Of a stretch of DNA of 64,000 nt, positions 55,126 to 63,091 are shown one piece after another (position 1 is the stretch's first letter; each line of letters opens with the position of its first letter). Position numbers and translations under genes: made by a program. Location of the stretch: positions 62,001-126,000 of the forward strand of contig JAPOZT010000034.1 of NCBI GenBank assembly GCA_026705925.1, read 5' to 3'. This stretch comes from Gemmatimonadota bacterium (GTDB taxonomy: Bacteria; JAAXHH01). A model generated the notes under the pieces. That model searched no databases, was not told the DNA's origin, and was given only the letters and a program-made list of their open reading frames with translations.

Positions 55126-56337
55126 CTATGCGGGACTTGAAAAACCTTCCAGCGCCTCATTGTCGATCAGGACACCCAGTCCGGGCCGATCCGTTACGGG
55201 AAACGCGCCGCCTGTGGGTTGCGGGGCTTCCAGCGCGTAGCGGCACCGCGTGGGAAAGGACTCGTGGCCATGTTCCATGACCAGGAAGTTGGGGATGGCC
55301 GCGGACAGCTGGATGGTCGCGGCGGTAGCGAGCACTCCGCCGCCCCCGATGTGGGGTGACACGGGGATGTTGTAGGTTTCCGCGAGGACGGCGATGCGTT
55401 TGCCCTCGGTCAGCCCCGTACGCCCGATATCCGGCATCACCACGTCGCAGGTCCTTCGGTCGAAGGCTTCCTTCATCTCGAACCGGGTACGGTACCACTC
55501 GCCGTTGGCCACGTGCATGTCCAGCGCCCGGGTCACGGCCGCGTGGCCCGCCAGGTCCTCGGGCAGGGTCGGGGCTTCCAGCCAGTAGATGTCCAGTGCT
55601 TCCAGTTCCCGGCCCAGCCTGATCGCCTCTGCCACGTCGAATTCGGTATGCACGTCCACCATGACGGCGATGCCCGGACCGACGCGCTCGCGGACGGCCC
55701 TGGCGATGGCGACGGTACCGGCGCGGTCCATGGACGGGGAGAGTTTCAGTCCGCGATAGCCCGCGGCCACGAGACTTTCGGCCCGGTCCGCCGCGGTGGC
55801 GGGGTCGCGGCCGGCGCATCCGGAGTAGATTTCGACCCGGTCCCGGAACCGTCCCCCGAGCAGTTTATGGACCGGCAGGTCCAGCGCCTTTCCTTTCAGG
55901 TCCCACAGGGCGATGTCGCACGCGGCGAGGGCGTCGACGTAGAAGCCGGTCGGATGTCCCCTTTCCCGCATGCCGTCGTAGAGGCGCTGCCAAAGGAATT
56001 CCACGTCGAAGGGGTCCGCGCCGATCAGTACGGGACGGCAAAGGTCTTCCACGATGGTCCGCGTCGTATCGGGCAATATGGGACTTTGCCCTTCGCCGTA
56101 GCCGACCAGGCCTTCTTCGGTCGTTACCCGCACCACCAGGGTCTCGTGCATGTCGGATTTGAATGCATGCCTGTTTTCCGGGATGAAATACGGGGAGGTA
56201 GCACCGGGTTCGGGGGACTCGCCGTGCGCTCCCTGCCCGGTCGCTCCCGATCCGTCCGCTCCCTGGTTTTCACGCAATTCCTGGCCAGCTTCTCTCGGAA
56301 CGCGTACCGCGAAAGCTTCGACGTTCGATATTCTCAT
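55126..56337 (-). CDS. Mandelate racemase/muconate-lactonizing enzyme family protein
   Basis: The 403-residue enzyme of the enolase superfamily likely acts as an acid-sugar dehydratase or related enzyme. The N-terminal capping domain (MRISNVEAFAVRVPRE) is followed by the barrel with GLKLSPS (catalytic lysine), VMVDVHTEFD (first metal ligand), YWLEAP (second) and ANGEW (third); PHIGGGG carries a histidine at the end. A Gly/Ala/Ser-rich insert (about residues 25-48) interrupts the capping domain. The substrate is not predictable. ATG at 56337 is preceded by GGAGGA inside rtcB, so the two genes are coupled. Confidence 0.9.
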   Translation of the reverse strand: MRISNVEAFAVRVPREAGQELRENQGADGSGATGQGAHGESPEPGATSPYFIPENRHAFKSDMHETLVVRVTTEEGLVGYGEGQSPILPDTTRTIVEDLCRPVLIGADPFDVEFLWQRLYDGMRERGHPTGFYVDALAACDIALWDLKGKALDLPVHKLLGGRFRDRVEIYSGCAGRDPATAADRAESLVAAGYRGLKLSPSMDRAGTVAIARAVRERVGPGIAVMVDVHTEFDVAEAIRLGRELEALDIYWLEAPTLPEDLAGHAAVTRALDMHVANGEWYRTRFEMKEAFDRRTCDVVMPDIGRTGLTEGKRIAVLAETYNIPVSPHIGGGGVLATAATIQLSAAIPNFLVMEHGHESFPTRCRYALEAPQPTGGAFPVTDRPGLGVLIDNEALEGFSSPA

Positions 56338-56341
56338 CAAC

Positions 56342-57553
56342 TCAATCCTCCGGTCGCTCGCCGGCCGGCGCCATCTTCACCAGCCTGGGTTCGAAGCGGG
56401 CCACCACCTCCACCAGGTCGGTCTGCGCCGCCATCACTGCTTCGATATTCTTGTATACAAAGGGAACTTCGTCGAGACCGGCGGACATGAGCGTGACGCC
56501 TTTCTCCCGGAGCAGCCGGTTGGCGTCCTGCCAGTTCAGGCTCCGGATCGCCCGTTTCCGGCTCATCACGCGGCCGGCGCCGTGGGCGGCGGAGTTCATC
56601 GACGCGCGATTGCCCTTTCCGCGGACCACGAAGGCCGGGCTCGCCATCGAGCCGGGTATGATGCCCAGCACGCCCGGGCCTGCCGGCGTAGCGCCCTTGC
56701 GATGTACGATTGCTTTCCGGTCCGTTCTCCGTCCGGACTGGCCGGGGACGGAGATCTTTTCTTTCCACGCGAAATTGTGGTGGTTCTCCAGGTCCAGCAA
56801 CACTTCCGCACCGAGGTGGCCGGCCATGTGCCGGTGTATGCAGGCGTGGTTGGCCTCCGCATAATGGCCCATAAGCTCCATGGCCGTCCAGTATTCCTGT
56901 CCCGGCTCGGTGCCCAGGTCCAACCAGGCCAGGTGCCGTTGTTCCCGGGACAGCTCGGGGCGCATGGACATGGCCAGCCTGCTGTAATGGGAGGCGACCA
57001 TGGCCCCGGTCCCCCGGCTTCCGCTGTGGGAAAGCAGGGCGAGGTAGGTGCCGGTGTCGAGCCCCTTCAACGGCTCGTTCAACGTCAGCTCGCCGAATTC
57101 GACGAAATGGTTGCCGCTCCCGCTGGTGCCCAGCTGGCTCCAGGCCTTGTCCTTTGCTTTTTTGGTCACGGGAGAGACGGACCAGTTCCGGTCGAGGACC
57201 GGGTGGTTTCGTCGCTTCTTGAAGCGGGCCCCCAGACCGAAGCGCGTCTCCGCCGAGATAGCCTTCTTCAGGCGGTCCGTTCCCCGGTCATGCCGCAGCG
57301 TACCCAGCGGCAGGTCCAGGACGGTCATCTTAATCCGGCAGGCAATATCGACGCCCACGGCGTAGGGTATGACCGCGTTGTCCGTGGCCAGCACGCCGCC
57401 GATGGGAAGGCCGTAACCCACGTGGGCGTCCGGCATCAGCGCGGCGGCCACGGCTACGGGCAGGGAACAGGCCCGCTCCATCTGCTGGATCGACTGCTCG
57501 TCCAGGTCCCGTCCCCACTGCCGGTAGGGTATGCGATCTGCCAAAGCGGTCAT
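56342..57553 (-). CDS. rtcB: RNA ligase RtcB
   Basis: RtcB joins 2',3'-cyclic-phosphate (or 3'-phosphate) and 5'-OH RNA ends, using GTP and Mn2+. The 403-residue protein has the metal-binding residues in VGVDIACR (cysteine), GSGNHFVEFG (histidine) and LSHSGSRGTG, and the guanylylated histidine (H324) in AAHGAGRVMSR. MPDAHVGYGLPIGGVLA is diagnostic for the N-terminus. ATG at 57553 is chosen because homologues start with LADRIPYRQWG. Its operon partners are metabolic enzymes, and neither rtcA nor archease is nearby, which is unusual. Confidence 0.93.
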   Translation of the reverse strand: MTALADRIPYRQWGRDLDEQSIQQMERACSLPVAVAAALMPDAHVGYGLPIGGVLATDNAVIPYAVGVDIACRIKMTVLDLPLGTLRHDRGTDRLKKAISAETRFGLGARFKKRRNHPVLDRNWSVSPVTKKAKDKAWSQLGTSGSGNHFVEFGELTLNEPLKGLDTGTYLALLSHSGSRGTGAMVASHYSRLAMSMRPELSREQRHLAWLDLGTEPGQEYWTAMELMGHYAEANHACIHRHMAGHLGAEVLLDLENHHNFAWKEKISVPGQSGRRTDRKAIVHRKGATPAGPGVLGIIPGSMASPAFVVRGKGNRASMNSAAHGAGRVMSRKRAIRSLNWQDANRLLREKGVTLMSAGLDEVPFVYKNIEAVMAAQTDLVEVVARFEPRLVKMAPAGERPED

Positions 57554-57611
57554 GTCCTCTTCCTGGCATTCGATTCGCGTTCGAACGGACCGTGGCCGCG
57601 GTCCTGGACGA

Positions 57612-58502
57612 TCAGAAGCCGGCAATCTGGCGTCCGCTGAAGGTGAGCCGGAACATGAGCCGTTCGTAACGCGTGTCGTCAAAGGGCGTCGGGGCGTGCA
57701 GCGTGCACCGGTTGTCCCAGACCACCAGGTCGCCCGGACGCCACCGGTGCATGTAAGTGTAGTCTTTTCCGGTCGCGTGGGCCTGCAGGTCGTTCAGCAA
57801 TGCCGATCCCTCTTCAGGCGACATCCCTTCTACGGACTCGATGTGGCAAAGGGGCAGGTAGAGGGACTTTCGTCCGGTCTCCGGGTGTCGCGCGACCAGG
57901 GGCCGGACGATCGGGGGAAACTGTGCCAGTAGTGCTTCACTTAGTGGCGGGCGATGCGGATTCTTCTTCCTGAGCAGTTCGTTGAGATGGTTGTAGGAAT
58001 GGACGGTCCGGATGGAATCGGTGCGTGCTTTGACATCGTCCGGCAGGTCCTCATAGGCTGCGGTCATGCCCGCGAAGCCCGTTTCCCCGCCCTCGGGGGG
58101 CGTGCGGATGCAGAACAGGCAGGATCCGACGGGCTGGGGATGGCGGAATGAATCGTCCATGTGCCACAGCAGCGGCGGCGGGTCCGCCTGGATGAATAGT
58201 GCGGTGTACTTTCCGTGCTCTTTCGCGTTCCCGATGCGCAGTATGTCGGGGAACCCCGGGACCAGGAAGGCAGGATCGTATTTCTCGTTGCCTTCGGGCG
58301 TGCCGAGCCGGGTCACGAACCGGCGGAGGTGGGCGGGTTCGATATGTCCCTGGTTTCGGATGACCACCAGTCCGCCTGCCGCGTGAAAAGCGTTTACGGC
58401 CTCCTTGACCAGGGCTTCATCGAGCCGTGCGAGGTCCACGTCCCCGAGTTCGGCACCGAACCCGGACCGGGTCAGCGAAGTATATCCGGACGTTTCAGCC
58501 AT
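57612..58502 (-). CDS. TauD/TfdA-family 2-oxoglutarate dioxygenase
   Basis: This 296-residue Fe(II)/2-oxoglutarate-dependent enzyme hydroxylates or cleaves small organic molecules in the cytoplasm. The iron facial triad is H114 and D116 in LLWHMDDSF and H269 in NRCTLHAPT; R285 after the triad is suited to bind 2-oxoglutarate. Homologues include taurine and 2,4-D dioxygenases, but the substrate is unknown. It follows the DSD1-like gene by 19 bases and leads into rtcB, so it belongs to the same operon. Confidence 0.92.
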   Translation of the reverse strand: MAETSGYTSLTRSGFGAELGDVDLARLDEALVKEAVNAFHAAGGLVVIRNQGHIEPAHLRRFVTRLGTPEGNEKYDPAFLVPGFPDILRIGNAKEHGKYTALFIQADPPPLLWHMDDSFRHPQPVGSCLFCIRTPPEGGETGFAGMTAAYEDLPDDVKARTDSIRTVHSYNHLNELLRKKNPHRPPLSEALLAQFPPIVRPLVARHPETGRKSLYLPLCHIESVEGMSPEEGSALLNDLQAHATGKDYTYMHRWRPGDLVVWDNRCTLHAPTPFDDTRYERLMFRLTFSGRQIAGF

Positions 58503-58521
58503 ACCGGAAGGGTATCCTGGA

Positions 58522-59685
58522 TCAGCGCAGTTTTCCGCGGCCGAGAATGGGCCAGACCGTCTCGACGACTCCGTTGCGGATCCCGTAGAGGTGGTCGTGG
58601 AGGAACAGGGTGACGTCGGTATAGGCCACCATGAGATCTAGTTTGTCCCCGACGGCGATCTCGTGATTCGGGTCGGTGAAGGTCACGGTCCCGTGTTCCG
58701 CGGACATGCGCACGCTCTCCACGTCATCGACGCCCACCGGCATGGGCATGCCGAACCACGCGGGCACCGTCTTGAACCCGGCGTCCACGATCAGCCGGTC
58801 CGGTTCGGGGCGGCTGGTGACCGTGACGTGCACGAAGATGGCGGGGTCGGTCCGAACCCCCCACAGGGTGTACATCACGTCGTTGAAGATCGCGCCGCCG
58901 GCCTGGATCTCGGTGATCCCTTCCAGGTCGGGCGTGACCGACAGGGTGCCGCTTCCTCCGCCGCTCACGATATCGCAGGGCAGTCCCGCGGCCCGGCAGC
59001 GCTGTGCGGAGTCCACGAGATCTCCCACGGCCCGCCTGATCTCCCCGTGTTTCCAGTCGGAGTCTTCGTCCACGCAGGCGTGCCCCTCCCAGGCCATGAC
59101 CCCCCGGAAGCGCAGGCCGGGGGTCTGGTGGACCTTCCGGGCGAGTTCGACGACCGGTTCGCCGGGCCGGACGCCGGCGCGTTCCATACCCGTGTTCAGT
59201 TCGACGAGCACGCCGACCTCGACGCCGGCATCCTTCGCGGTGCGGCCCAGGTCCTCCAGCGTGGCGTCGCTGTCGACGGCAACCTTCACGTCCGCCTGCC
59301 TGCAGAGACGAGCCAGGCGGATGTATTTCGGCGGTCCGACCACCTGGTTGGCGATGAGGAGGTCCTCGACGCCGCCCGTGGCCATGACCTCGGCTTCACC
59401 GAGCTTGGCGCAGGTGACGCCGATGGCGCCGGCCTTAAGCAACATGTCGGCAATCGCCGGGATCTTGACCCCCTTGATGTGCGGGCGCCAGTCCACGCCG
59501 GCTTCCTTCAGCCGATGCCCCACGGTGCGGATGTTGTTTTCAAGACGATCCAGGTCAACCCAGAGGACCGGGGTGTCCAGATCTTCCTTGCGCGTTCCGA
59601 TCTCGTCCAAAGTGTGTTCCCTCACTAGGTTCACCACGGGCCTTACGCGGTGTGGGTCTCCGGCAGACCAGGGCAAAAAGGACAT
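58522..59685 (-). CDS. D-threonine aldolase/DSD1-like PLP enzyme
   Basis: The 387-residue protein has the fold type III barrel (alanine-racemase N-terminal type) and the C-terminal domain of D-threonine aldolase/D-serine dehydratase. The PLP lysine is probably K71 in RPHIKGVK (family RPHxKTHK-like). Phosphate-binding glycines are in IVSGGGSGT. The metal site is likely in LHDHLYGIRNG. It would cleave beta-hydroxy D-amino acids to glycine and an aldehyde. It is the first gene of the DSD1-TauD-RtcB-enolase operon. The ATG at 59685 lies about 32 bases after the predicted transcription start; GTG 17 codons later is an alternative. Confidence 0.88.
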   Translation of the reverse strand: MSFLPWSAGDPHRVRPVVNLVREHTLDEIGTRKEDLDTPVLWVDLDRLENNIRTVGHRLKEAGVDWRPHIKGVKIPAIADMLLKAGAIGVTCAKLGEAEVMATGGVEDLLIANQVVGPPKYIRLARLCRQADVKVAVDSDATLEDLGRTAKDAGVEVGVLVELNTGMERAGVRPGEPVVELARKVHQTPGLRFRGVMAWEGHACVDEDSDWKHGEIRRAVGDLVDSAQRCRAAGLPCDIVSGGGSGTLSVTPDLEGITEIQAGGAIFNDVMYTLWGVRTDPAIFVHVTVTSRPEPDRLIVDAGFKTVPAWFGMPMPVGVDDVESVRMSAEHGTVTFTDPNHEIAVGDKLDLMVAYTDVTLFLHDHLYGIRNGVVETVWPILGRGKLR

Positions 59686-59700
59686 AGCTCACGAGATTTC

Positions 59701-59716
59701 GTCGGTTATCACCGAC
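59701..59716. promoter_or_regulatory. Operator-like palindrome at the predicted start site
   Basis: GTCGGT-TATC-ACCGAC is a perfect inverted repeat with six-base arms. It lies at the predicted +1 region of the operon promoter at 59724-59752, a usual place for a repressor to block initiation. No regulator gene is adjacent, so the binding protein is unknown. Confidence 0.5.
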
Positions 59717-59723
59717 TGAACAT

Positions 59724-59752
59724 TTTGTACCATGTCGGCGAGAATACGTCAA
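59724..59752 (-). promoter_or_regulatory. Promoter of the DSD1-TauD-RtcB-enolase operon
   Basis: On the minus strand TTGACG (59747-59752) and TACAAA (59724-59729) are 17 bases apart. The predicted start is around 59717, inside the palindrome at 59701-59716. It points to the ATG at 59685. Confidence 0.7.
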
Positions 59753-59792
59753 GGATGTTCAGAGACCCCATTGCCAATATACGGAGGACATC

Positions 59793-60029
59793 ATGGAGAT
59801 TGCAGGACTTCTGATCCAACCGGCCGTTTTGCTGGCGGCCTTCGTCTTCTTCTGGCGGGAAGCCAAGGCAGGACGCCAGGAGCTGAAGGTCGAACTGAAG
59901 GTCGAGATGCAGAACATGGAAACGCGTATGCAGAACATGGAAACGCGTATCCGGGAAGACATCGGGAAGATGGAGCACCGGATCGCCCGGATCGAAGATA
60001 TCATGCTCAGTCAAAAACAGACTTCATAA
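59793..60029 (+). CDS. Small membrane-anchored coiled-coil protein
   Basis: The 78-residue protein has an N-terminal hydrophobic helix (LLIQPAVLLAAFVFFW) followed by a charged heptad coiled coil that ends in KQTS. GGAGG lies six bases before the ATG, so it is a real gene in spite of its size. Two 12-bp repeats (59883-59906, Leu-Lys-Val-Glu twice) and two exact 21-bp repeats (59907-59948, MQNMETR twice) build the coil. Function is unknown; similar short TM-plus-coil proteins occur widely and may bind partner proteins at the membrane. Confidence 0.85.
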   Translation: MEIAGLLIQPAVLLAAFVFFWREAKAGRQELKVELKVEMQNMETRMQNMETRIREDIGKMEHRIARIEDIMLSQKQTS

Positions 60030-60101
60030 CCACAATATCTGAAGAGAGGCGGGACTATGGAAAGCGGAACGCCAGGGAGATCTGAAACAACGAGCAGTCC
60101 G

Positions 60102-61559
60102 TTATCCCAGGTACCGAACATCCTTGAACGGTGAGACCAACGGTCCGTCCGGGCAGTGCAGCCGGCCGTTCACGACCCATCCGCAGTCTCGCGCCTCGAG
60201 CTCAGACACGAGATATCCTTCCCACTTTTCCACTGCCTTTTCATAGGCCGGGTCGCCCACCAGGTTACGGCACTCGCCGGGGTCTTCGTCGAGGTCGAAG
60301 AACTGCTTCTGATCGATTCGCGGCAGCCAGATGAACTTCCGGTGGCCGTCCGTCACGTACTGCATCTCCTGTTCGGGCGCGTAGCACCAGCAGTGCTCGC
60401 CGTGCAGGTAGGTTCTCCAGCCGTCCGTGTTGCCCCGGACCAGCGGCAGCAGGCTTTTCCCCGTCACCGTGAGCGGCACGTCCATCCCGGCGGCGTCCAG
60501 AATCGTGGGCATGATGTCGCGGAGTTCGGTCACGCCGTCCGGTATGGCTGCCTTGACCTGTTCGCCCCAGGCAGCCGGCGGGCAGACGATCAGCGGAATC
60601 CTCGCACTTCCCTCGTAGGCGTAGGTCTTGCGCCAGAGATGGTGGTCGCCCACCATGTCGCCGTGGTCGGACGTGAAGACGATCCAGGTGTTGGACCAGG
60701 CCTCCGGATCGTTCCGTTCCATCCAGTTCTTGAGCCGGCCGATCTGGGTGTCGATGAAGGAGATCTCCCCGTAGTACCCGGCCCGGCCGCGATGGATGCG
60801 CGCGGCCGATAGCTTGCCGTGCCATGAGTTCACGTCCGTGGCGTCGAAGGGCACGTCGTGCATGTCCGCCCAGTCGCCGATGTGCGGCGCAGGGGTTTCC
60901 CGGTCGTGGTACAGGTTGAAGTACCATGCGGGCGGCACGTAGGGCGAATGGGGCCGGGCGAAGCTGACGTTGAGGAAGAAGGGTCTTGCGCGGTCGCGCC
61001 CCGCGATGTAATGGATCGCCCGGCTCATGGTCCAGGCCGTCGGATGGAGGTATTCCTCGGTATGCCAGGGGCGCCCGATCCAGGAGTTCCAGTTGACCCC
61101 GTGATCGTCCGGCGTGATATCGCGCCGTTTCTCCCGGTCGAACCACTGGCGGTATTCGTCCCGCAGACCCTGGGCAATCAGCCGGCCGGACTCGTCCAGT
61201 TCCGACGACTGAAAGCCCATGTCCGCCCGCTGCGGCGTGAAGTGGCCTTTCCCGACCAGGTGGGTGGTATATCCCGCGTCCGCCAGCGTGCCGGCCAGGG
61301 TATGGGGGAAGTCGTTGGGTATCGGCCCCTGTCCCCGTCCCATGCCGAGGACGCCCGTGTGCCACTGGTCCATGCCGGTCATCACGGTCGAACGGGCGGG
61401 AATGCAGGATGGGACCGCGGTGTATGCGTGGGAGAACCGCGCGCCCCGGGCGGCCAGGTGATCCAGGTTGGGCGTTTCCACCACCGGATGGCCGTCGCAG
61501 CTCATGCAGTCGCCGCGCATCTGGTCCGCCATGATGAAGATGACGTTCGGACGGGACAT
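60102..61559 (-). CDS. Cytoplasmic-type sulfatase
   Basis: The 485-residue protein is an alkaline-phosphatase-superfamily sulfatase that hydrolyses a sulfate ester. The Cys-type active-site motif is C52-I-P-A-R56 in VPSCIPARSTVMTG, to be matured to formylglycine. Metal ligands are visible in MADQMRGD at the N-terminus and in FTSDHGDMVGDHHLW. There is no signal peptide: it starts MSRPNVIFIMADQM, and so acts in the cytoplasm, unlike most polysaccharide sulfatases. The substrate may be a small imported sulfated molecule. No maturase gene is nearby. Confidence 0.92.
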   Translation of the reverse strand: MSRPNVIFIMADQMRGDCMSCDGHPVVETPNLDHLAARGARFSHAYTAVPSCIPARSTVMTGMDQWHTGVLGMGRGQGPIPNDFPHTLAGTLADAGYTTHLVGKGHFTPQRADMGFQSSELDESGRLIAQGLRDEYRQWFDREKRRDITPDDHGVNWNSWIGRPWHTEEYLHPTAWTMSRAIHYIAGRDRARPFFLNVSFARPHSPYVPPAWYFNLYHDRETPAPHIGDWADMHDVPFDATDVNSWHGKLSAARIHRGRAGYYGEISFIDTQIGRLKNWMERNDPEAWSNTWIVFTSDHGDMVGDHHLWRKTYAYEGSARIPLIVCPPAAWGEQVKAAIPDGVTELRDIMPTILDAAGMDVPLTVTGKSLLPLVRGNTDGWRTYLHGEHCWCYAPEQEMQYVTDGHRKFIWLPRIDQKQFFDLDEDPGECRNLVGDPAYEKAVEKWEGYLVSELEARDCGWVVNGRLHCPDGPLVSPFKDVRYLG

Positions 61560-61821
61560 GGTTTTCTGCTCCTGGATGACGTGCTCCTGGATTACGCGGA
61601 GTCCGGCAATGAGCCGGGCGGATGGGATTCATAACTTACGTGTCCCGTGTCTGCTGTCAAGATCGGAAGCCCTCCTCGCATCACGGTATTTGACCACGGT
61701 ATACGACTTCCGTTAAGCCGTTAATCCCCTTGACATTGGGGCGGTCTCCTCCACATTTCATGCAGGGCAGGACCGTCGATATTCGAGACCTCGGGATCCC
61801 GTCAAAGGAGGCAAGCGCCCC

Positions 61822-63039
61822 ATGGCCGCACGCGACAAACCCATAGGCGATGAAGAACGGGCGTTCTGGGCGGACATCCGGCGTCAGTTCTATCTCGAGG
61901 ACGGTGTTACTTTTCTCCAGGGCGGCTCGGTGGGCCCATCCGCACGGCCCGTGATCGAAAAGGTAATCGATTGGTTGCGGCAGGTGGAGGAGAACCCGTT
62001 GCGCAACCAGGGCGGCGGGCTCATGCGGCCCCTGGTCGAGTCAGCCCGCGAGAAAATCGCCGATTTCACCGGGGCTTCCGCGAAAAACGTGGCCCTGGTA
62101 CTCAACCCCACCATGGGCATGAACGTCCCCGCACGCGGACTGCCGCTGCAGCCCGGCGGAGAGGTGTTGATGAGCGACCAGGAATACCCTTCCGTCCAGC
62201 GCATGTGGGAGCACATGGCCAGGACGCAGCACGTGCTGATCCGGAAGGTTCCCCTGCCGACGCCGCCCGATTCACCTGGGGAGATCGTCGACGCCTTCGC
62301 CGCCCATGTCACGCCGCGTACCCAGGTAATGGTCTTCTCCCACGTCTACTGCACCACGGGTCTTGTGGCGCCCGTTGACGAACTGACCACCCTGGCCCAC
62401 AGCCACGGCGCCGTGGCCGTGGTGGATGGCGCGCACGCGGTCGGCATGGTGCCGGTCGATATCGAAGCGTTGGGATGCGACTTCTATGCCAGCAGTACGC
62501 ACAAGTGGCTGCTGGCGCCCAAGGGGACGGGCATCTGCTATGTCGCGGATCCCTATCTGAGCGCGCTGCCGGCGCCCATCCTGGGGTACAATACCGCGCC
62601 GATCGGCCGTGCCGGGAGGTTCGACGTGACGGGGACCCACGATACGACGCACTTCGCCGGACTGGGCGCCGCCATCGATTTTCAACGGGGCATCGGATGG
62701 GAGGACCGGATCAGGCCTTATTGCCTCGGCCTGGCCCGATACCTGCGCGAACTGATCATGACGGAGATCGAAGGCGCCCGCATGACCGTGCCCCCCGGAC
62801 CCGAGATGTCCGGATTCCTGACTTCCTTTACCATCGATGGCTGCAATCTCCAGAAGATCGTTCAGCTCATGTGGGAGGAGTATCGCATACAGATCACCGG
62901 CACGAGGGCCGGCCAACTGCCCGTCTTCCGCATATCCACGCACTTCTACGACAGCTACGAGGATATCGACCGGTTCATCGACGCGTTGAAGGAGGTGCTC
63001 GCCACCCGGCGGGACGAGCTGTTCGAAGAACGGGAATAG
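61822..63039 (+). CDS. Class V aminotransferase-family protein (isopenicillin-N-epimerase-like)
   Basis: The 405-residue PLP enzyme has the fold type I signature of class V aminotransferases. K228 in SSTHKWLLAPKGTG forms the Schiff base, and D202 in VVDGAHAVG contacts the PLP ring. Members include cysteine desulfurases, isopenicillin-N epimerases and kynureninase-like enzymes; SSTHKWL and the C-terminal RISTHFYDSYEDIDRFIDAL fit the epimerase-like subgroup, whose reaction is mostly unknown. AAAGGAGG precedes the ATG. It is separated from the sulfatase by a 262-base divergent gap in which I see no clear promoter. Confidence 0.9.
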   Translation: MAARDKPIGDEERAFWADIRRQFYLEDGVTFLQGGSVGPSARPVIEKVIDWLRQVEENPLRNQGGGLMRPLVESAREKIADFTGASAKNVALVLNPTMGMNVPARGLPLQPGGEVLMSDQEYPSVQRMWEHMARTQHVLIRKVPLPTPPDSPGEIVDAFAAHVTPRTQVMVFSHVYCTTGLVAPVDELTTLAHSHGAVAVVDGAHAVGMVPVDIEALGCDFYASSTHKWLLAPKGTGICYVADPYLSALPAPILGYNTAPIGRAGRFDVTGTHDTTHFAGLGAAIDFQRGIGWEDRIRPYCLGLARYLRELIMTEIEGARMTVPPGPEMSGFLTSFTIDGCNLQKIVQLMWEEYRIQITGTRAGQLPVFRISTHFYDSYEDIDRFIDALKEVLATRRDELFEERE

Positions 63040-63091
63040 GCCGGAACGATCCATCCCCCGTGCCGCCCCGTGCGTTCAAGGCCCGGACCCC

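Noticed and set aside
61728..61765. TTGACA upstream of the aminotransferase gene as a promoter
   Set aside because: No acceptable -10 box at 16-18 bases spacing.
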